A stretch of 64,000 nt of DNA from Alloyangia pacifica. GTDB taxonomy: Bacteria > Pseudomonadota > Alphaproteobacteria > Rhodobacterales > Rhodobacteraceae. Each line of letters opens with the position of its first letter. Positions within the stretch are counted from its first letter, which is position 1. The stretch is taken from assembly GCF_003111685.1 (NCBI RefSeq), contig NZ_CP022189.1, forward strand, positions 1,442,001 to 1,506,000, read 5' to 3'. This document shows positions 62,221 through 64,000 of this stretch, one piece after another. A program made the position numbers and the translations under genes. The notes under the pieces are model-generated. The model had not been told where the DNA came from and did not search any database. It worked only from the letters and a program-made list of their open reading frames with translations.

Positions 62221-63666
62221 CTACCGCGCCAGCGCCAGCAGCCCCTCGACGTCAAGATGCGCCTCCATGTGCTCCGCCAGCGCGTCGAGCACGCCGTCCA
62301 CCTTTGCCTCGTACCGGACATCGCTGCGCGCCACACCAAGACCTTCGAGCCAGGCGCTGCGGAAGGCGTCATCGGCGAAGAGCCCGTGCAGGTAGCTGCC
62401 GCTGATCCGCCCGTCCTGCGAGATCGCGCCATCGGGGGATCCGTCGATGATGGCAAAGGGGCGGGTGCAATCAGGACCCTCGGTGCGGCCAATGTGGATC
62501 TCGTATCCCTCCAGCGACAGGCCGCTGGCGGCATGACGCGCGCGCACACGGCTGAGGCGTTTGTCGGCGGTCATCACCGTGCTCACCTCGAGAAGGCCAA
62601 GGCCCGGATCGCTGCCTGCCGGCCCCTCGATGCCCTCGGGATCCGAGATGCTGCGGCCAAGCATCTGGTAGCCGCCGCAGATCCCCAGCACATGCCCTCC
62701 GCGCCGCACATGCGCGGCAAGATCGACGTCCCAGCCCTGCGCCCGCAAGAAGGCGAGATCGCCGCGGGTCGACTTGCTGCCCGGCAGGATCACCAGGTCC
62801 GTGTCGCCGGGGATCACCTCGCCCGGGCCGATCATCGACAGGGAAACGCCCGGCTCCTGCGCCAGCGGGTCGAGGTCGTCAAAGTTGGCGATGCGCGAAA
62901 GCGCGAGACAGACCACCTTGAGTCCATGGTCTCGCGACCGGCGCGGCAGGTCGAGCGCGTCCTCGGCAGGCAGGAGGTGGGCCTCGCGGAACCATGGCAG
63001 CACGCCGTAACCGCGCCATCCCGTCGTCTTTTCGATCAGGGCGTAGCCATCATCGAAAAGACGAGGATCACCGCGGAACTTGTTGATCAGGAAGCCTTTC
63101 ACCAGCGCCGCATCCTCGGGGTCGACGACCGCCTGCGTGCCCACCACCTGCGCGATCACACCGCCGCGGTCGATGTCGCCGGCCAGCACCACGGGCACGT
63201 CCGCGGCCCGGGCAAAGCCCATGTTGGCGATGTCGCGGGCGCGCAGGTTGACCTCAGCGGGGCTTCCTGCGCCTTCGACCAGCACCAGTTCATGCGCGGC
63301 CTTCAACCGCTCGAAACTCTCGAGCACGCCCGCCATGAGCCGCTCGCGCAGCCCGCCGTAGTCACGCGCCTGCGTGGTGGCGATGCGCTTGCCCTGCAGG
63401 ATCACCTGCGCACCCATGTCGGTTTCGGGCTTCAGCAGTACAGGGTTCATGTCGGTCACCGGCTCGATCCCGCAGGCCCGCGCCTGCAGCGCCTGCGCCC
63501 GGCCGATCTCGCCGCCATCCGCGGTGACTGCGGCGTTGTTCGACATGTTCTGCGGCTTGAAGGGCGCGACCTTGATCCCGCGGCGCAGCGCGGCGCGGCA
63601 GAGCCCCGCGACCAGCATCGACTTGCCGACGTTCGAGCCGGTGCCCTGCACCATCAAAGCGGGCAT
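62221..63666 (-). CDS. cobQ: Cobyric acid synthase
   Basis: A 481-aa amidotransferase adding four amide groups to adenosylcobyrinate a,c-diamide in cobalamin synthesis. The N-terminal P-loop is [17 protein letters not shown] (residues 6-22), followed by [20 protein letters not shown]. The class I glutaminase domain has the catalytic Cys in [15 protein letters not shown] and His in [11 protein letters not shown]. No B12 riboswitch could be recognised in the 111 bp upstream, and no other cob gene is in the window. Converges with coxM. Confidence 0.96.
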   Translation of the reverse strand: MPALMVQGTGSNVGKSMLVAGLCRAALRRGIKVAPFKPQNMSNNAAVTADGGEIGRAQALQARACGIEPVTDMNPVLLKPETDMGAQVILQGKRIATTQARDYGGLRERLMAGVLESFERLKAAHELVLVEGAGSPAEVNLRARDIANMGFARAADVPVVLAGDIDRGGVIAQVVGTQAVVDPEDAALVKGFLINKFRGDPRLFDDGYALIEKTTGWRGYGVLPWFREAHLLPAEDALDLPRRSRDHGLKVVCLALSRIANFDDLDPLAQEPGVSLSMIGPGEVIPGDTDLVILPGSKSTRGDLAFLRAQGWDVDLAAHVRRGGHVLGICGGYQMLGRSISDPEGIEGPAGSDPGLGLLEVSTVMTADKRLSRVRARHAASGLSLEGYEIHIGRTEGPDCTRPFAIIDGSPDGAISQDGRISGSYLHGLFADDAFRSAWLEGLGVARSDVRYEAKVDGVLDALAEHMEAHLDVEGLLALAR

Positions 63667-63777
63667 GGGTGGCCTCCGTCGCAGCGGGAAAGGTCAGTGA
63701 AAATCATGGTGCCTGCCGTCCTGTATCGGCACCTGTCATGCCATCGCGCCGGCCCGGGGACCAGCGGCAATGCGAGC

Positions 63778-64000
63778 TCAGGAGCGGGCGATGTAGCGGT
63801 CGCGTCGATGGTTTATCGCGATCAGCGCGTTGAGGATGACGGCCCCCAGCAACGACCAGAGAACCTGCATCGGCGCGAAGAAGAGGAAAGACGACGCGAA
63901 GACCAGCAGGTCGAAGCCGAGCTGGGTCCAGCCCGCCTTGATCCCCCGCGTGTCCTGCAACCAGAGCGCCACGATGCCGACCCCGCCCAGCGTCGCGCCG
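63778..64000 (-). CDS. YitT-family membrane protein, C-terminal part (5' end outside window)
   Basis: The minus-strand frame is open to the window edge; visible residues run from GATLGGVGIVALWLQDTRGI to the end NHRRDRYIARS (about 73 residues). Two hydrophobic segments are seen (FDLLVFASSFLFFAP; VLWSLLGAVILNALIAI). The pattern matches the end of YitT/DUF161-type membrane proteins, whose function is not established. A GTG at 63972 is internal, not the start. A small GGTGCC/GGCACC stem at 63708-63733 follows the stop. Confidence 0.72.
   Translation of the reverse strand, partial: GATLGGVGIVALWLQDTRGIKAGWTQLGFDLLVFASSFLFFAPMQVLWSLLGAVILNALIAINHRRDRYIARS

Noticed and set aside
63667..63777. Possible cobalamin riboswitch upstream of cobQ
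   Set aside because: Only 111 bp separate cobQ from the next gene and no B12-box-like sequence or long conserved leader is visible; a small GGTGCC/GGCACC stem is better seen as the end of the YitT gene.

Overview
The window is high-GC DNA from an alphaproteobacterium, most likely Rhodobacterales (Roseobacter/Paracoccaceae). This is inferred from an alphaproteobacterial LexA box (GTTC-N7-GTTC) before uvrA, an endolysin/holin pair of the gene-transfer-agent release type, a zwf-pgl-pgi operon with an operator resembling that of the LacI-family regulator CceR, and an aglEFGAK alpha-glucoside operon. No rRNA, tRNA, insertion sequence, CRISPR array or prophage structural gene was recognised. The very long antisense open frames are by-products of the GC-rich codon use.

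Layout. 0-7 kb: an MscS channel cut by the window edge, an AlaX-type editing protein, an EamA exporter, a DUF533/TerB-like protein, SelO, and a GNAT acetyltransferase coupled to a nucleoside hydrolase. 7-11 kb: zwf-pgl-pgi under a perfect 16-bp palindrome. 11-16 kb: envelope genes, namely a LEA-like/PRC-barrel exported protein, a cupin, the GH108 endolysin/holin pair, and a DUF882 peptidase divergent from an L,D-transpeptidase. 16-18.7 kb: an unusual lpxD-acp-ketosynthase operon. 18.7-26 kb: gap, a DUF808 membrane protein, tkt, a coiled-coil gene plus zapA followed by a probable 6S RNA, and eno. 26-28 kb: a second MscS channel and a second EamA protein. 28-41 kb: a complete glycogen operon on the minus strand (glgP-glgB-glgC-glgA-glgX-malQ-pgm, then eamA). 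41-51 kb: lacI(aglR)-GH1-glk on the minus strand, divergent from aglEFGAK. 51-64 kb: uvrA with an SOS box, a small exported protein, an ECHDC3-like crotonase divergent from a hotdog thioesterase, an Ldh-family oxidoreductase, coxG-coxS-coxL-coxM (form II molybdenum hydroxylase), cobQ, and the end of a YitT-family gene.

How the genes fit together. Much of the window is one carbohydrate programme. AglEFGK imports alpha-glucosides, AglA and the GH1 enzyme release glucose, and Glk makes glucose-6-phosphate. Pgm, GlgC, GlgA and GlgB can store it as glycogen, and GlgP, GlgX and MalQ recover it. Zwf and Pgl feed the Entner-Doudoroff/pentose route, while Pgi, Gap, Tkt and Eno serve gluconeogenesis and lower glycolysis. 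Two LacI-type operator classes are visible: GTTAGCGCTAAC-like sites at zwf, gap and eno, and CAAAGCGCTTTG-like sites between aglR and aglE. At zwf the site lies inside the promoter, as for a repressor. At gap and eno tandem sites lie upstream of the predicted -35, as for an activator.
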